Positions 50,116 through 59,101 of a stretch of DNA of 64,000 nucleotides are shown here, in pieces (positions within the stretch are counted from its first letter, which is position 1; every line of letters begins with the position of its first letter). Made by a program: the position numbers and the translations under genes. The notes under the pieces were generated by a model, which worked only from the letters and a program-made list of their open reading frames with translations, was not told the DNA's origin and made no database searches. The stretch lies in assembly GCA_951812335.1 (NCBI GenBank), contig OX638293.1:1782731-1846730 (forward strand), in the 5' to 3' direction. The DNA comes from Rhodothermales bacterium. GTDB taxonomy: Bacteria > Bacteroidota > Rhodothermia > Rhodothermales > VXPQ01.

Positions 50116-50970
50116 ATGCACCGCATCGGCTTCAATCTGCTCCCCTGGTCCGCCACCGTATCGGAAGCACTTTACCCGCACATTGAACGGATCCGGGACA
50201 TTGGATACGATGGGATAGAGTATTCGATGGGGGCGCAGGACGCCGCCGCCTACCGCAGCCTCGGGGCCTTCCTGGCCGATCTGGATATGGCGTGCTCGTC
50301 GTGCCTTGCCCTGGCGCCGGAGCACAACCCGGCCAGTTCCGACGCCGCCGTCCGGCAACAAGGCCTGGAGAAAATCCAGTGGGCTATCGATCGGACCGTA
50401 GATACCGGCGCAAACGTGATCTGCGGACCGTTCCACTCCGCCTTCGCCTGGTTTACCCAAGCGGCGCCTACGCCGGACGAGGCCAAATGGAGCGCCGAAG
50501 TGCTGCGGAAAGCAGGCGAATACGCCGAGCAGGCCGGCGTCATGCTGGCGCTGGAGGCGCTGAACCGCTTCGAATGTTACTTGTGCAACACGATGCAGCA
50601 ACTGGTCGAACTGACCGAAATGGTGGATCATCCGTTCGTGCAGGTCATGTTCGACACCCATCATTCGAACATCGAGGAAAAATCCTTCGCCGGGGCTATC
50701 CGTACGGCTGCGCCTCATCTGGTCCATGTGCATATCAGCGAGAACGACCGGGGCACGCCGGGCGACGGGATCGTAGCCTGGAAGGAGGTCTTCGAAACAT
50801 TGGCGGAAGTGGGCTACGAGGGATGGCTTACCATCGAGTCGTTCACCCGGGCCGATCCGGATTTTGCGAATGCGATCAACGTGTGGCGGAGTTTCTCCGA
50901 GCCTTGGGACATTGCGGAACAGGGGTACGCCTTCATCAAGCGGCAACTACGCGAAACGGCCGCCGGTTAA
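50116..50970 (+). CDS. Sugar epimerase, D-tagatose/D-psicose 3-epimerase-like TIM barrel
   Basis: The 284-residue cytoplasmic TIM-barrel protein has the ketose 3-epimerase pattern: ALEALNRFECYLCNTMQQLV (first metal Glu), VQVMFDTHHSNIEEKSFAGA (Asp and His), HVHISENDRGTPGDGIVAW and WLTIESFTRADPDF (last Glu). Such enzymes interconvert free ketoses at C3 with Mn or Co. It opens the sugar gene run after the island and is followed 59 bp later by another TIM-barrel gene. The exact sugar is not known; the kinase and epimerase downstream suggest pentoses. Confidence 0.8.
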   Translation: MHRIGFNLLPWSATVSEALYPHIERIRDIGYDGIEYSMGAQDAAAYRSLGAFLADLDMACSSCLALAPEHNPASSDAAVRQQGLEKIQWAIDRTVDTGANVICGPFHSAFAWFTQAAPTPDEAKWSAEVLRKAGEYAEQAGVMLALEALNRFECYLCNTMQQLVELTEMVDHPFVQVMFDTHHSNIEEKSFAGAIRTAAPHLVHVHISENDRGTPGDGIVAWKEVFETLAEVGYEGWLTIESFTRADPDFANAINVWRSFSEPWDIAEQGYAFIKRQLRETAAG

Positions 50971-51029
50971 ATCGCCCCCGAATTCCCGGCTTCATTTTTC
51001 ACAGACCTGTCCATACTCTTTTCCGACAC

Positions 51030-51869
51030 ATGTCCGGCACATTCATTCCTCCTTTTCGTTTCGGCGCCGAGGTGTACACCTGGTTCATGAAGGAGAACGG
51101 CAAGGCGCACGCGAATCGCCTCGATCATATGATCCGCGTGTCTGCAGAGGCGGGCTTTACGGGTATCGAACCGGTGCATTCCTGGATGGGCGACTTGTCC
51201 GATCCCGCGCGGCTCGAGGACGAACTGCGCCGGGCGGGCATCGATCTTGCCGCCTTGGCGCTCGTGCTCGAATGGAACGGTCCCGAAGAAACCGAAGAGG
51301 AGCGCCGGCAGGCCGACGAAACGATCCGGCTATTGCAACGCTTCCCCGGAGCGTTGCTGTGCACCGTCCAGATTCCCACAGGCCGCCACGAACTCGAAGC
51401 CCGCCGACAGCATCTTGCATCCATCGTCAACGCGGTGTCGCGCCGCGCCGCCGATGCGGGGATTATAGCTACATTCCATCCCAATTCTCCGCATACGTCC
51501 ATTAGCCGTACGGAAGAGGATTACCGGATTATTCTGGAAAGCCTGAATGCGTCCGTCACCGGGTGGACGCCCGATGTCGGGCACATCGCCAACGGGGGGA
51601 TGGACCCGCTTGCAAAGATGCAGGAGTATGCGAGCCTTATCAACCACGTCCATTACAAGGACTGGGACGGCAATCCGGAATTCGTCGTCATGGGGGCCGG
51701 AAAGATCGACTTTGCGGGCATTACGAACTGGCTTGTCCGCCAGGGGTACGAAGGGTGGATCGTCTGCGAGGACGAAGGGGTCGAGGCGGTGGACGATCCC
51801 GATGGCGTGACCCGTCACGACTGGAGATGGATACGGGACACGTTGCTGCCCGCACTCTCCGATTCGTAA
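51030..51869 (+). CDS. Sugar phosphate isomerase/epimerase TIM-barrel protein, IolE-like
   Basis: The 279-residue protein starts at ATG 51030 with FRFGAEVYTWFMKENG. Barrel motifs GFTGIEPVHSWMGDLSDPAR, IATFHPNSPHTS, VTGWTPDVGHIANGGMDP and INHVHYKDWDGNPEFVVMG, with WIVCEDEGVE at the end, give the Glu, Asp, His and Glu metal ligands of the xylose-isomerase-like family. The pattern is nearest to inosose dehydratase/IolE-like enzymes, but the substrate is open. An open frame extends upstream of 51030 over the previous gene, which is an overlap shadow and not coding. Confidence 0.75.
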   Translation: MSGTFIPPFRFGAEVYTWFMKENGKAHANRLDHMIRVSAEAGFTGIEPVHSWMGDLSDPARLEDELRRAGIDLAALALVLEWNGPEETEEERRQADETIRLLQRFPGALLCTVQIPTGRHELEARRQHLASIVNAVSRRAADAGIIATFHPNSPHTSISRTEEDYRIILESLNASVTGWTPDVGHIANGGMDPLAKMQEYASLINHVHYKDWDGNPEFVVMGAGKIDFAGITNWLVRQGYEGWIVCEDEGVEAVDDPDGVTRHDWRWIRDTLLPALSDS

Positions 51870-51905
51870 CCGATTCCCAAATTCGTCATAAGCGCAAGAC
51901 CAGCC

Positions 51906-52709
51906 ATGCCTATCGTCCGGACCAATGGAATCGACATGTATTACGCGGAAGCCGGCGACGGCCCGCCGCTTCTTATGATCATGGGCATTACCGCCCCGGG
52001 CTCCGTATGGGAGGTCCACAAGGAGGCCTGGAAGGCGCATTTCCGGTGCATCATGCCGGACAATCGCGGCGTAGGGCGCTCCTCGAAACCCGGCGGAAAC
52101 TACACGAGCGCGCAGATGGCGGACGACATGGCGGGCTTGCTCGATGCGCTGGAACTCGACCGGGTGCACGTCGTCGGCGTGTCCATGGGCAGCATCATTG
52201 CGCAGCAGTTGGCTATCCGCTGCCCCGACCGGGTGCGTTCTCTCGTGCTTATGTGCCCCTGGGCGCGATGCGACCGGTACGCCGCCAGCATTTTCCGGCA
52301 CATGATGACCATCAAGGCGCGCCTTCGGCCCGAAGAATTCACGGAGTACATTCAACTCCTCATTTTTTCGAAAGGCACCTGGGACGATATCGAAGGGTAT
52401 GCCGAACTGATTAATGAGCGTACGCATGCTTCCGCGGGAGAGGACCCGCAACCTTTGCACGGGCTGGAGGGGCAGGGGCATGCCTGCATCGAACATAATG
52501 TGCTGGAGGCGCTTCCGCAGATTACGGCGCCGACCCTCGTAGTGGGCGGAGAGCAGGATATTTTCGTGCCGCCCTGGATGGTGGAAGAAGTGGCGGCGGG
52601 GATTCCGAATGCGGAGTTGCATATGTATCCGGGGGCGGGCCATGCGTTTCACTGGGAGCGCATCGAGGATTTCAATCCCCGGGTGGCCGACTGGCTTCTG
52701 GCGCACTAA
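51906..52709 (+). CDS. Alpha/beta hydrolase
   Basis: The 267-residue protein has the alpha/beta-hydrolase fold: GDGPPLLMIMGITAPGSVWE (oxyanion region), MPDNRGVGRSSKPGG, the nucleophile elbow GVSMGS near residue 95, TLVVGGEQDIFVPPW with the acid Asp, and GAGHAFHWE with the catalytic His. No signal peptide is present. It may act as an esterase or lactonase in the same sugar pathway: it lies 36 bp after the isomerase gene and 25 bp before the kinase gene. Substrate unknown. Confidence 0.85.
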   Translation: MPIVRTNGIDMYYAEAGDGPPLLMIMGITAPGSVWEVHKEAWKAHFRCIMPDNRGVGRSSKPGGNYTSAQMADDMAGLLDALELDRVHVVGVSMGSIIAQQLAIRCPDRVRSLVLMCPWARCDRYAASIFRHMMTIKARLRPEEFTEYIQLLIFSKGTWDDIEGYAELINERTHASAGEDPQPLHGLEGQGHACIEHNVLEALPQITAPTLVVGGEQDIFVPPWMVEEVAAGIPNAELHMYPGAGHAFHWERIEDFNPRVADWLLAH

Positions 52710-52734
52710 CGAAGGAGTCACGCACAAAAGCCGC

Positions 52735-54447
52735 ATGGCTTCCGCATACGCCATAGGACTGGACTTCGGCACCGATTCGGTGCGCGCGCTGGTCGTGGAT
52801 GTCGCCACGGGGCGTGAGGCGGGTACGGGCGTTTTCGAATACCCTTCCGGCGAGGACGGTGTGTTGCTGGACCGGGATCGGCCGGATCTTGCCCGGCAGC
52901 ACCCCGGAGATTACGTACTGGGTGTGGAGCGGAGTATCGCTGCCGCGATGGAGGAAGCTGCGCGCGAAGACGATGGGTTCGACGTCCGCCGCGTGACAGG
53001 GATCGGCGTCGATACGACTGGCTCCACCCCGATCCCGGTGGACAAGGAGGGCGTTCCGCTGGGCCTCTCCGATCGGTTTCGGGACAACCCGGACGCGCAG
53101 GCCTGGCTCTGGAAAGATCACACGGGGCATGCCGAAGCCCGGGAAATCACGGATCGCGCCCGCGCGCTGCGCCCGGAATACCTTGCAAAATGCGGGGGAA
53201 CGTACAGTTCGGAGTGGTTCTGGTCGAAGATATGGCATTGTCTGCGGACTGCCCCAGAGGTGTTCGAGGCGGCGTATACCTGGGTGGAGCATGCGGACTG
53301 GGTTCCGGCGATGCTTTCCGGCACGGAGCGGCCCGACCGGCTGAAGCGGTCGATCTGCGCAGCGGGGCACAAGGCCATGTTTCATACGGATTGGGGCGGG
53401 TATCCCGACGAAGAATTTCTGGGGTCGCTGGACGAGGCGCTCCTGCGTGTCCGCGGAACGCTGCCCGACCGGGCGTTCGACGTGTCGCAGGCGGCAGGCG
53501 CATTGACCGACGAATGGGCCGGGCGGCTGGGGCTGCCCGCCGGCATTCCTGTGGCTGTCGGCGCATTCGATGCGCATCTGGGCGCAGTAGGATCGGGGAT
53601 TGCTCCCGGCACGCTCGTCAAGATCATCGGTACCTCCACGTGCGATCTGATGGTGGCGCCGCTGGAAGAGAATCCTGGGGACATTCCCGGATTGTGCGGC
53701 ATTGTGCCGGAATCCGTCCTTCCCGGACACTACGGGATGGAGGCCGGGCAGTCTGCCGTAGGAGATATTTTCAACTGGTTCGTGCGTCGGGTGCGACCGG
53801 ATGGGCAAGGGCACGAGGCGCTCACGGAGGAGGCCGGGCGGCTGCGCCCCGGCGAAAGCGGGCTCCTTGCGCTCGACTGGCTCAACGGGAACCGGACTAT
53901 TCTTGTAGACCAGCGCCTGACCGGGCTGATCGTGGGATTGACCCTCCACAGTACTCCGGGGGAAATATACCGGGCCCTTATCGAAGCAACGGCCTTCGGC
54001 GCCCGCAGAATCATGGAGCGCTTCGAGGAGTACGGAGTACCTGTCGAGCGCATTGTCAACTGCGGCGGCATATCGGACAAAAACGAATTGGTCATGCAAA
54101 TCTATGCAGATGCGATGGGGCGTCCGATCATGATTTCGCAGAGCGCCCGAACCTGTGCCTTGGGCGCAGCCGTGAGCGCGTCCGTAGTCGCAGGAAAAGC
54201 TGCGGGGGGGCACGACGGGTTCCCGGCAGCCATACGCGCCATGACGGGCGTACGTGCACGGGTGTTCGAGCCCGATCCGGAACGGTGCAGGACCTATGAT
54301 CGATTGTACGCGCTCTACCGTCGGCTGCACGACGCCTTTGGCGTGGAGGCCGCACAGGGAGACGATGCGCCGGACAGGGCGCCGGGAGATCACCTGTTCG
54401 ATGTGATGAAAACGCTGCTTACGCTACGCGACGAGGTGCGGGGATGA
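52735..54447 (+). CDS. araB: Ribulokinase-like FGGY carbohydrate kinase
   Basis: The 570-residue protein has the FGGY kinase layout: AIGLDFGTDSVRALVVDVAT (phosphate-1), GIGVDTTGSTPIPVD, WKDHTGHAEAREI, SSEWFWSKIWHCL and the C-terminal SARTCALGAAVSASVVAG (near the FGGY signature). The length and the EWFWSKI and HTGHAEA motifs are those of ribulokinase AraB, which phosphorylates L-ribulose. ATG 52735 gives the canonical N-terminus; AAGGAG lies 17 nt upstream, farther than usual. The stop overlaps the start of the AraD-like gene by 4 bp, confirming an L-ribulose route. No araA is in the window. Confidence 0.9.
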   Translation: MASAYAIGLDFGTDSVRALVVDVATGREAGTGVFEYPSGEDGVLLDRDRPDLARQHPGDYVLGVERSIAAAMEEAAREDDGFDVRRVTGIGVDTTGSTPIPVDKEGVPLGLSDRFRDNPDAQAWLWKDHTGHAEAREITDRARALRPEYLAKCGGTYSSEWFWSKIWHCLRTAPEVFEAAYTWVEHADWVPAMLSGTERPDRLKRSICAAGHKAMFHTDWGGYPDEEFLGSLDEALLRVRGTLPDRAFDVSQAAGALTDEWAGRLGLPAGIPVAVGAFDAHLGAVGSGIAPGTLVKIIGTSTCDLMVAPLEENPGDIPGLCGIVPESVLPGHYGMEAGQSAVGDIFNWFVRRVRPDGQGHEALTEEAGRLRPGESGLLALDWLNGNRTILVDQRLTGLIVGLTLHSTPGEIYRALIEATAFGARRIMERFEEYGVPVERIVNCGGISDKNELVMQIYADAMGRPIMISQSARTCALGAAVSASVVAGKAAGGHDGFPAAIRAMTGVRARVFEPDPERCRTYDRLYALYRRLHDAFGVEAAQGDDAPDRAPGDHLFDVMKTLLTLRDEVRG

Positions 54448-55154
54448 GTGCAGCGTATGCCGATCTGAGGGAACAGGCGTGGCGGGCCAATTTCGATATC
54501 GAGGGGCTGGTGGAAAGAACCTGGGGAAACGCCAGCGCCGCGGATGCCCAGATGGGCGTCATGGCGATCAAACCCAGCGGGGTTCCGTACGACCGGCTTG
54601 CTGCGGACGACATGGTGGTGCTGTCGCTGGAGACGGGGGAGGTCGTGGAAGGCCGGCTTCGTCCCTCCTCGGACACGCCGACCCATCTGGAGTTGTACCG
54701 GGCCTGGCCGAACACAGGGGCTATCGTACATACGCATTCCAGGTACGCCGTGAGTTGGGCGCAAGCCGAGCAGCCCATCGATTGCCTCGGAACGACCCAT
54801 GCCGATCATTTTCGGGGAAGCATTCCGGTGACGCGCCGGATGCGCGAAGACGAGATCGCGGAAGAGTACGAGCGAAACACAGGTCTTGTCATTGTCGAGC
54901 GTTTCGAGCAGGGGGGGATAGATCCTGTGGAGATGCCTGCCGTGCTGGTGTCTTGCCATGGACCGTTTGCCTGGGGCGGGAATGCTGCCGAAGCGGTAGA
55001 AAACGCTATCGTGCTCGAGACCGTGGCGTGCATGGCGTGGCGGACCCGGCTCCTTCGGCCGGGGGTCGGTCCGATCGACGATGCGCTCCGCGACAAGCAT
55101 TTTCTGCGCAAGCACGGCTCCGGGGCCTACTATGGGCAGTCCCGGAAAAGATGA
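54444..55154 (+). CDS. araD: L-ribulose-5-phosphate 4-epimerase AraD
   Basis: The 236-residue class II aldolase-fold protein converts L-ribulose-5-phosphate to D-xylulose-5-phosphate. It shows ERTWGNASA, MAIKPSGVPYDRL, PSSDTPTHLELYRAWPNTG and the zinc-binding HTHSRYAVSWAQ (with CLGTTHADHF after it), then VSCHGPFAWG and the end KHGSGAYYGQ. These are the AraD features. It is coupled to the kinase gene by a 4-bp overlap. A palindromic element lies 28 bp past the stop and could end transcription. Confidence 0.93.
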   Translation: MSAAYADLREQAWRANFDIEGLVERTWGNASAADAQMGVMAIKPSGVPYDRLAADDMVVLSLETGEVVEGRLRPSSDTPTHLELYRAWPNTGAIVHTHSRYAVSWAQAEQPIDCLGTTHADHFRGSIPVTRRMREDEIAEEYERNTGLVIVERFEQGGIDPVEMPAVLVSCHGPFAWGGNAAEAVENAIVLETVACMAWRTRLLRPGVGPIDDALRDKHFLRKHGSGAYYGQSRKR

Positions 55155-55182
55155 ACCGCGCCCTTGGATTGGCGTATTTAAA

Positions 55183-55218
55183 GGATACTCTGAGCTTTGC
55201 GACGTAATCGGAGTATCC
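55183..55218. repeat. Short palindromic copy of the dispersed element, possible terminator
   Basis: GGATACTC (55183-55190) pairs with GAGTATCC (55211-55218); inner bases extend the stem to eleven pairs with one wobble. The loop contains CTTTGCG and GTAATC as in the other copies. It lies between araD and the NfeD gene and could act as a terminator in the transcript, although no T-run follows. Confidence 0.6.
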
Positions 55219-55280
55219 ATGGTGAGCGGTGAACGTGCTGCCGACATTGTCGTCTTCGATGCAAATCAAAGGGTGAATCT

Positions 55281-55721
55281 ATGGTTTGGTGGGGCTGGTT
55301 GGTCATTGGATTTGGTCTGATGATCGTAGAATTGATGGGCGTCGAGGCAGCGTTCTATCTGGTTATTATCGGCTTTGCGGCCATATTGACAGGATTGGTC
55401 GGGTTGGCCGGATTGACCCTGCCCATCTGGGGGCAATGGGTGCTTTTTTCCGTGCTGGCTATTTTTTCCATGCTGTTTTTCCGGCAAAGCCTGTACACCC
55501 GCTTGCGCGGCAAGACGCCTAAATCCGGCAATCCCCTTGTTGGCGAGACCGTTAGTCTCTCCGAGGACGTAGGGCCAGGTGCGCGTTGCCGGGTGGAATT
55601 GCGGGGATCGACATGGAGCGCCAGAAACGTCGGCTGCGAACCGCTTCCGGCCGGCGGACAAGCCGAGGTAATCGCTGTCGACAACACCTTGCTGGAAATC
55701 GAAGCTCCGGCGGACGCGTAA
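55281..55721 (+). CDS. NfeD family membrane protein
   Basis: The 146-residue protein has transmembrane segments in residues 3-22 and 25-72 (with LVIIGFAAILTGLVGLAGLT) and a C-terminal OB-fold domain (GETVSLSEDVGPGARCRVEL, then RSTWSAR-like text and AEVIAVDNTLLEIE). NfeD proteins work with SPFH (stomatin-like) partners in membrane organisation. The SPFH gene is 157 bp downstream, with a repeat element between them, so the pair is conserved here. Confidence 0.88.
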   Translation: MVWWGWLVIGFGLMIVELMGVEAAFYLVIIGFAAILTGLVGLAGLTLPIWGQWVLFSVLAIFSMLFFRQSLYTRLRGKTPKSGNPLVGETVSLSEDVGPGARCRVELRGSTWSARNVGCEPLPAGGQAEVIAVDNTLLEIEAPADA

Positions 55722-55742
55722 GGCCGCCGTATCCATTTTAAA

Positions 55743-55859
55743 GGATGACCTGGCCAGAACCACTTCGCTCAGCACGTTAACTTTCGCGCGGACAGGACAT
55801 CATGATTCCATCGTTGAACACTGCGGATTCGGGGTGTCGCGGACTTAATCAGAGTATCC
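55743..55859. repeat. 117-bp copy of the dispersed element
   Basis: The left end GGATGACCTGGCCAGAACCA then CTTCGCTCAGC resembles 6955-6985, and the right end CGGACTTAATC then AGAGTATCC (ending 55859) is the common right tip. The left terminal repeat is degenerate and the copy is less than half the length of the 6955 element. It lies between the NfeD and SPFH genes. Confidence 0.55.
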
Positions 55860-55878
55860 TTATCAACAGGTAAAAAAT

Positions 55879-56817
55879 ATGCTGGACATTGGCTTGATCG
55901 TTGGCGGCGTCATCGCTTTGGCGGCCATCGTGGTTATCGTCAAAACGGCGGTGATCGTGCCGCAGCAAAGCGCCTATGTGGTCGAGAATCTGGGGCGTTA
56001 TTCCCGCACGCTGGATCCCGGCTTCAATATTCTTATCCCCTTCGTCGAGCGGGTAGCGTACAAGCACAGCCTGAAGGAGCATGCAATGGACATCTCCGAA
56101 CAGGTGTGCATTACCAGCGATAACGTGCAGGTGGGTATAGACGGGGTGCTCTACATGCAGGTCATGAACGCCGAGCGCGCCTCCTACGGAATAGGGAATT
56201 ACGTATTCGCTATTTCCCAACTGGCCCAGACCACATTGCGCAGCGAAATCGGGAAAATCGAACTCGACAAGACCTTCGAGGAGCGCGCGGCCATCAATCT
56301 GAATGTCGTCAAGGAACTCGACCTCGCTTCCGAACCCTGGGGCGTGAAGGTGCTTCGCTACGAAATCAAGAATATCAACCCGCCCGACGATGTGCTCTCC
56401 GCCATGGAGAAGCAGATGCGTGCCGAGCGCGAAAAGAGGGCTGTCGTTCTGGAATCGGAAGGGGATCGGGATGCGCAGGTCAATCAGGCGGAAGGCGAAA
56501 AGAAGCGGGTCATTCTTGAATCCGAAGCGGCCATGCAGCAGCAAATCAATGAAGCGCAAGGCGAAGCGGAAGCTATCCTGAGGGTGGCCGAGGCTACCGC
56601 CGAGGGTTTGAAAAAGGTTGCCGAGGCCTTGCTCGCCGAGGGAGGCGACAAGGCGCTGCAACTTCGTATTGCAGAAAATTACCTGGAACGTTTCGGTGCG
56701 CTGGCTAAAGCCGGAAATACGTTGATTCTTCCCGCCAACATGGCGGATATGGCGTCCATGATTAGCGCCGCCACGAAGATTTTTCACGAAACGGACGGAA
56801 AGGCGAAAGATCATTGA
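55879..56817 (+). CDS. SPFH domain (stomatin/paraslipin-like) protein, QmcA-like
   Basis: The 312-residue protein has one N-terminal membrane segment (residues 3-28) followed by the SPFH domain: VPQQSAYVVENLGRYSRTLD, PGFNILIPFVERVAYK, QVCITSDNVQVGIDGVLYMQ and RSEIGKIELDKTFEER. The C-terminal half is a charged helix (MEKQMRAEREKRAVVLESEG and EAEAILRVAEA) that mediates oligomerisation. Such proteins form ring-like scaffolds in the membrane and may control proteases. It is the partner of the upstream NfeD gene. Confidence 0.93.
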   Translation: MLDIGLIVGGVIALAAIVVIVKTAVIVPQQSAYVVENLGRYSRTLDPGFNILIPFVERVAYKHSLKEHAMDISEQVCITSDNVQVGIDGVLYMQVMNAERASYGIGNYVFAISQLAQTTLRSEIGKIELDKTFEERAAINLNVVKELDLASEPWGVKVLRYEIKNINPPDDVLSAMEKQMRAEREKRAVVLESEGDRDAQVNQAEGEKKRVILESEAAMQQQINEAQGEAEAILRVAEATAEGLKKVAEALLAEGGDKALQLRIAENYLERFGALAKAGNTLILPANMADMASMISAATKIFHETDGKAKDH

Positions 56818-57001
56818 AGGGGATGGCCCGGGTAGACCGGGCAGGACTTCAGGACGCTGTCCTGATGCGGTCATGTCGTAGAATCCATCCGCTATGTGCG
56901 ACGATTCCTTCGAATTTGATTTCCATACTCGGGAAGATGAAGCTTCGTCGGTAGATCGTCCATGGATACGGACCTATCTCCGCTCCGATAAGGATACGGC
57001 C

Positions 57002-58330
57002 ATGCGCCCTTCCTTTTCCCGTCAGGCTGGACATTCTCTTCAGATTTTCGGTGCGGGCGTAGGCGCTGTGCAAGCGGATGCTCTGCTGGATGGCGCGGAC
57101 TGGATGGCGGAGCTTTCCCGTCCCCTTTCCGGGTACGACCAGATCGCTGTGACCGGCATGGGGAAAGCTTCCATAGCAATGGCTGCGGCACTGCAGACGC
57201 ATCTCGACGGCCGCAAAACATTTGGATGGGTATCCGCTCCTTACGGGTATGCGGGGAAAGGGTGGTTCGGCAGACCGCCGGTCTCGGACGATCTGAAAAT
57301 GAAAAACATTAATAACATTGGCGTTATCGAGGCGGGCCATCCCTTGCCCGATAAGGAGAGCGAGATGGCCGGGAGATTCGCACTGGTCGGAGCGGAATGT
57401 CTTGGCCCCGACGATTTGCTGATCGTCCTCGCTTCGGGAGGCGGCTCTTCGCTGTGCGTTGCTTTCCCGCCGGGCATTTCGCTGGAGGACGCCCGGGAGG
57501 CATTTTACTGGCTGCTTGTCGCCGGGGCGGATATTCACGCCATAAACAAGGTGCGCCGGCGCATCTCGCATATTGGAGGGGGCGGCCTGGCTCGAGCGGC
57601 AGCCCCCGCCGAGGTGCTGACGCTGTGTCTTTCCGATGTGCCTGGCGACGATACGCAGAATATGTACGTTATCGGAGGCGGTCCAACCCTGCCCGATCCG
57701 TATACGGCGCAAGAGGCGCTGGACATCTTGAAACAGTACGGCGACAAGGTTCCCGCCAGTGTCTGGCAATATGTCGAGGAAAGCGCCGGGCGTCCCGAAC
57801 CGTCTCCGTCGAACTCCGGACGGGTACATGCCGTGCTACTGGGAAGCGTACGCACAGCGCTGGAGGCCGCTGCCGCCGAAGCAAAGCGGTTAGGTTATCG
57901 TGTCGAGGTTGTTTCCCGCGAGATGTCCGGGGAGGCTCGCGAGGTCGGGGACGCCATGGCCCGTCGCGCGCTGGCGCAGGAACCCGGATGGTGCCTGTTA
58001 TGGGGCGGCGAAACATCCGTAACGGTCCGGGGGGATGGTCTGGGTGGGCGGAACCAGGAACTTGCGCTTGCTGCCGCCATCCGTATGGCGGGGGAAGAGA
58101 AAGACGTAAGCCTTATGAGCGCAGGTACCGATGGGATAGATGGCCCTACGGATGCCGCCGGTGCGATAGCTACTCCGGATACGGCGGTCGAGGCGCGTCA
58201 GCGAGATATGGACCCGGAGGCATTTCTGAAGCGGAACGATGCCTACGGATTCTGGCACCGGATGCCGGGATTTCTACAGACAGGCCCAACCCATACGAAC
58301 GTGATGGACATACAGATTGTCCTCACATGA
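57002..58330 (+). CDS. Glycerate kinase type 2 (DUF4147/MOFRL)
   Basis: The 442-residue cytoplasmic protein belongs to the GckA/TtuD class, which makes 2-phosphoglycerate from D-glycerate. It shows VTGMGKASIAMAAAL, IEAGHPLPDKESEMAG, LASGGGSSLCVAFPPG, INKVRRRISHIGGGGLARAA and SDVPGDDTQ in the N-terminal domain. The C-terminal MOFRL domain has GGETSVTVRGDGLGGRNQEL and SAGTDGIDGPTDAAGA. I chose ATG 57002 with AAGGAT upstream; a longer frame from 56894 adds 36 polar residues without family similarity. Confidence 0.92.
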   Translation: MRPSFSRQAGHSLQIFGAGVGAVQADALLDGADWMAELSRPLSGYDQIAVTGMGKASIAMAAALQTHLDGRKTFGWVSAPYGYAGKGWFGRPPVSDDLKMKNINNIGVIEAGHPLPDKESEMAGRFALVGAECLGPDDLLIVLASGGGSSLCVAFPPGISLEDAREAFYWLLVAGADIHAINKVRRRISHIGGGGLARAAAPAEVLTLCLSDVPGDDTQNMYVIGGGPTLPDPYTAQEALDILKQYGDKVPASVWQYVEESAGRPEPSPSNSGRVHAVLLGSVRTALEAAAAEAKRLGYRVEVVSREMSGEAREVGDAMARRALAQEPGWCLLWGGETSVTVRGDGLGGRNQELALAAAIRMAGEEKDVSLMSAGTDGIDGPTDAAGAIATPDTAVEARQRDMDPEAFLKRNDAYGFWHRMPGFLQTGPTHTNVMDIQIVLT

Positions 58331-58405
58331 CCGGGAGGAAAGAAAGAGGGGAAGCGCCCTGCGGCGCAGGCCGTGCGGCGGCGGCACGGAAAGACATGGC
58401 GTAAG

Positions 58406-58480
58406 CGGTCCGGACGGGACTCGAACCCGCGACCTCCTGCGTGACAGGCAGGCGTTCTAACCAAACTGAACTACCGGACC
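58406..58480 (-). tRNA. tRNA-Asp (GTC)
   Basis: The minus strand folds as a full cloverleaf: acceptor GGTCCGG with CCGGACC, D-arm TAGTTCAGTTTGGTTAGA, anticodon arm CCTGC-CTGTCAC-GCAGG with anticodon GTC, and T-loop GGTTCGAGTCCC. The discriminator is G. CCA is not encoded. Confidence 0.95.
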
Positions 58481-58851
58481 AATACGGTACGCTCGCTGTA
58501 CCCTGAGAATGTGCAACGGTTCCGCCTTTACGGGAATTGCACAGAGGCGCCGGGGTCGTAGCGTCTGTTTTGGAGCGAGATGCTTTTTGAGCCTGGCTAT
58601 GTCCTGTTTTTTGCCCGATTGCTGCTCAACTTGATGCGAGTGGACATATGGCCGAACCGGCGCCGCCCCCCGGATGAAGGACGGCGCCAGGACCGGCACT
58701 ACGCAACACATCTTGCGAGATGCAATCTATAGACACGCACGGTAGCGTTGCATAACCTCGTAACGAAAAAAATGATGCTACGCAGCGTTTGTATAGCGGC
58801 GCTTTTGCCCGAAACCGTTGCGATGGGAGGGACGTACAAGGCGCTTTTTCC
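58481..58851. other. Intergenic region between two tRNA genes
   Basis: No gene is supported in this 371-bp stretch. The only structure noticed is a GGCGCCG...CGGCGCC pair near 58653-58690 without a T-run. Confidence 0.5.
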
Positions 58852-58924
<73 letters not shown>

Positions 58925-59101
58925 CTGTTCACTTCTCAATGCGCCGCCCCAGACACGTCAGTGCAAGGGCACTGACGCCCGGATGCCTTCCGCTTATTTC
59001 GTTTTCATTGCATCGGCGCCGCTAATTCCCGAACTTGATAGCGAGCCTCCTGTACAGCCTGCCGGATTCGGCCAATACTATCCCCGAAGCGGAAGAAAAT
59101 C

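Noticed and set aside
50292-51029. N-terminal extension of the 51030 gene to 525 residues
   Set aside because: The upstream frame overlaps the conserved epimerase gene and is Arg/Gly-rich with no domain; ATG 51030 starts the barrel.
52672-54393. A 573-codon minus-strand frame opposite the ribulokinase-like gene
   Set aside because: The plus-strand kinase is conserved and coupled to araD; the antisense frame has no start signal or domain.
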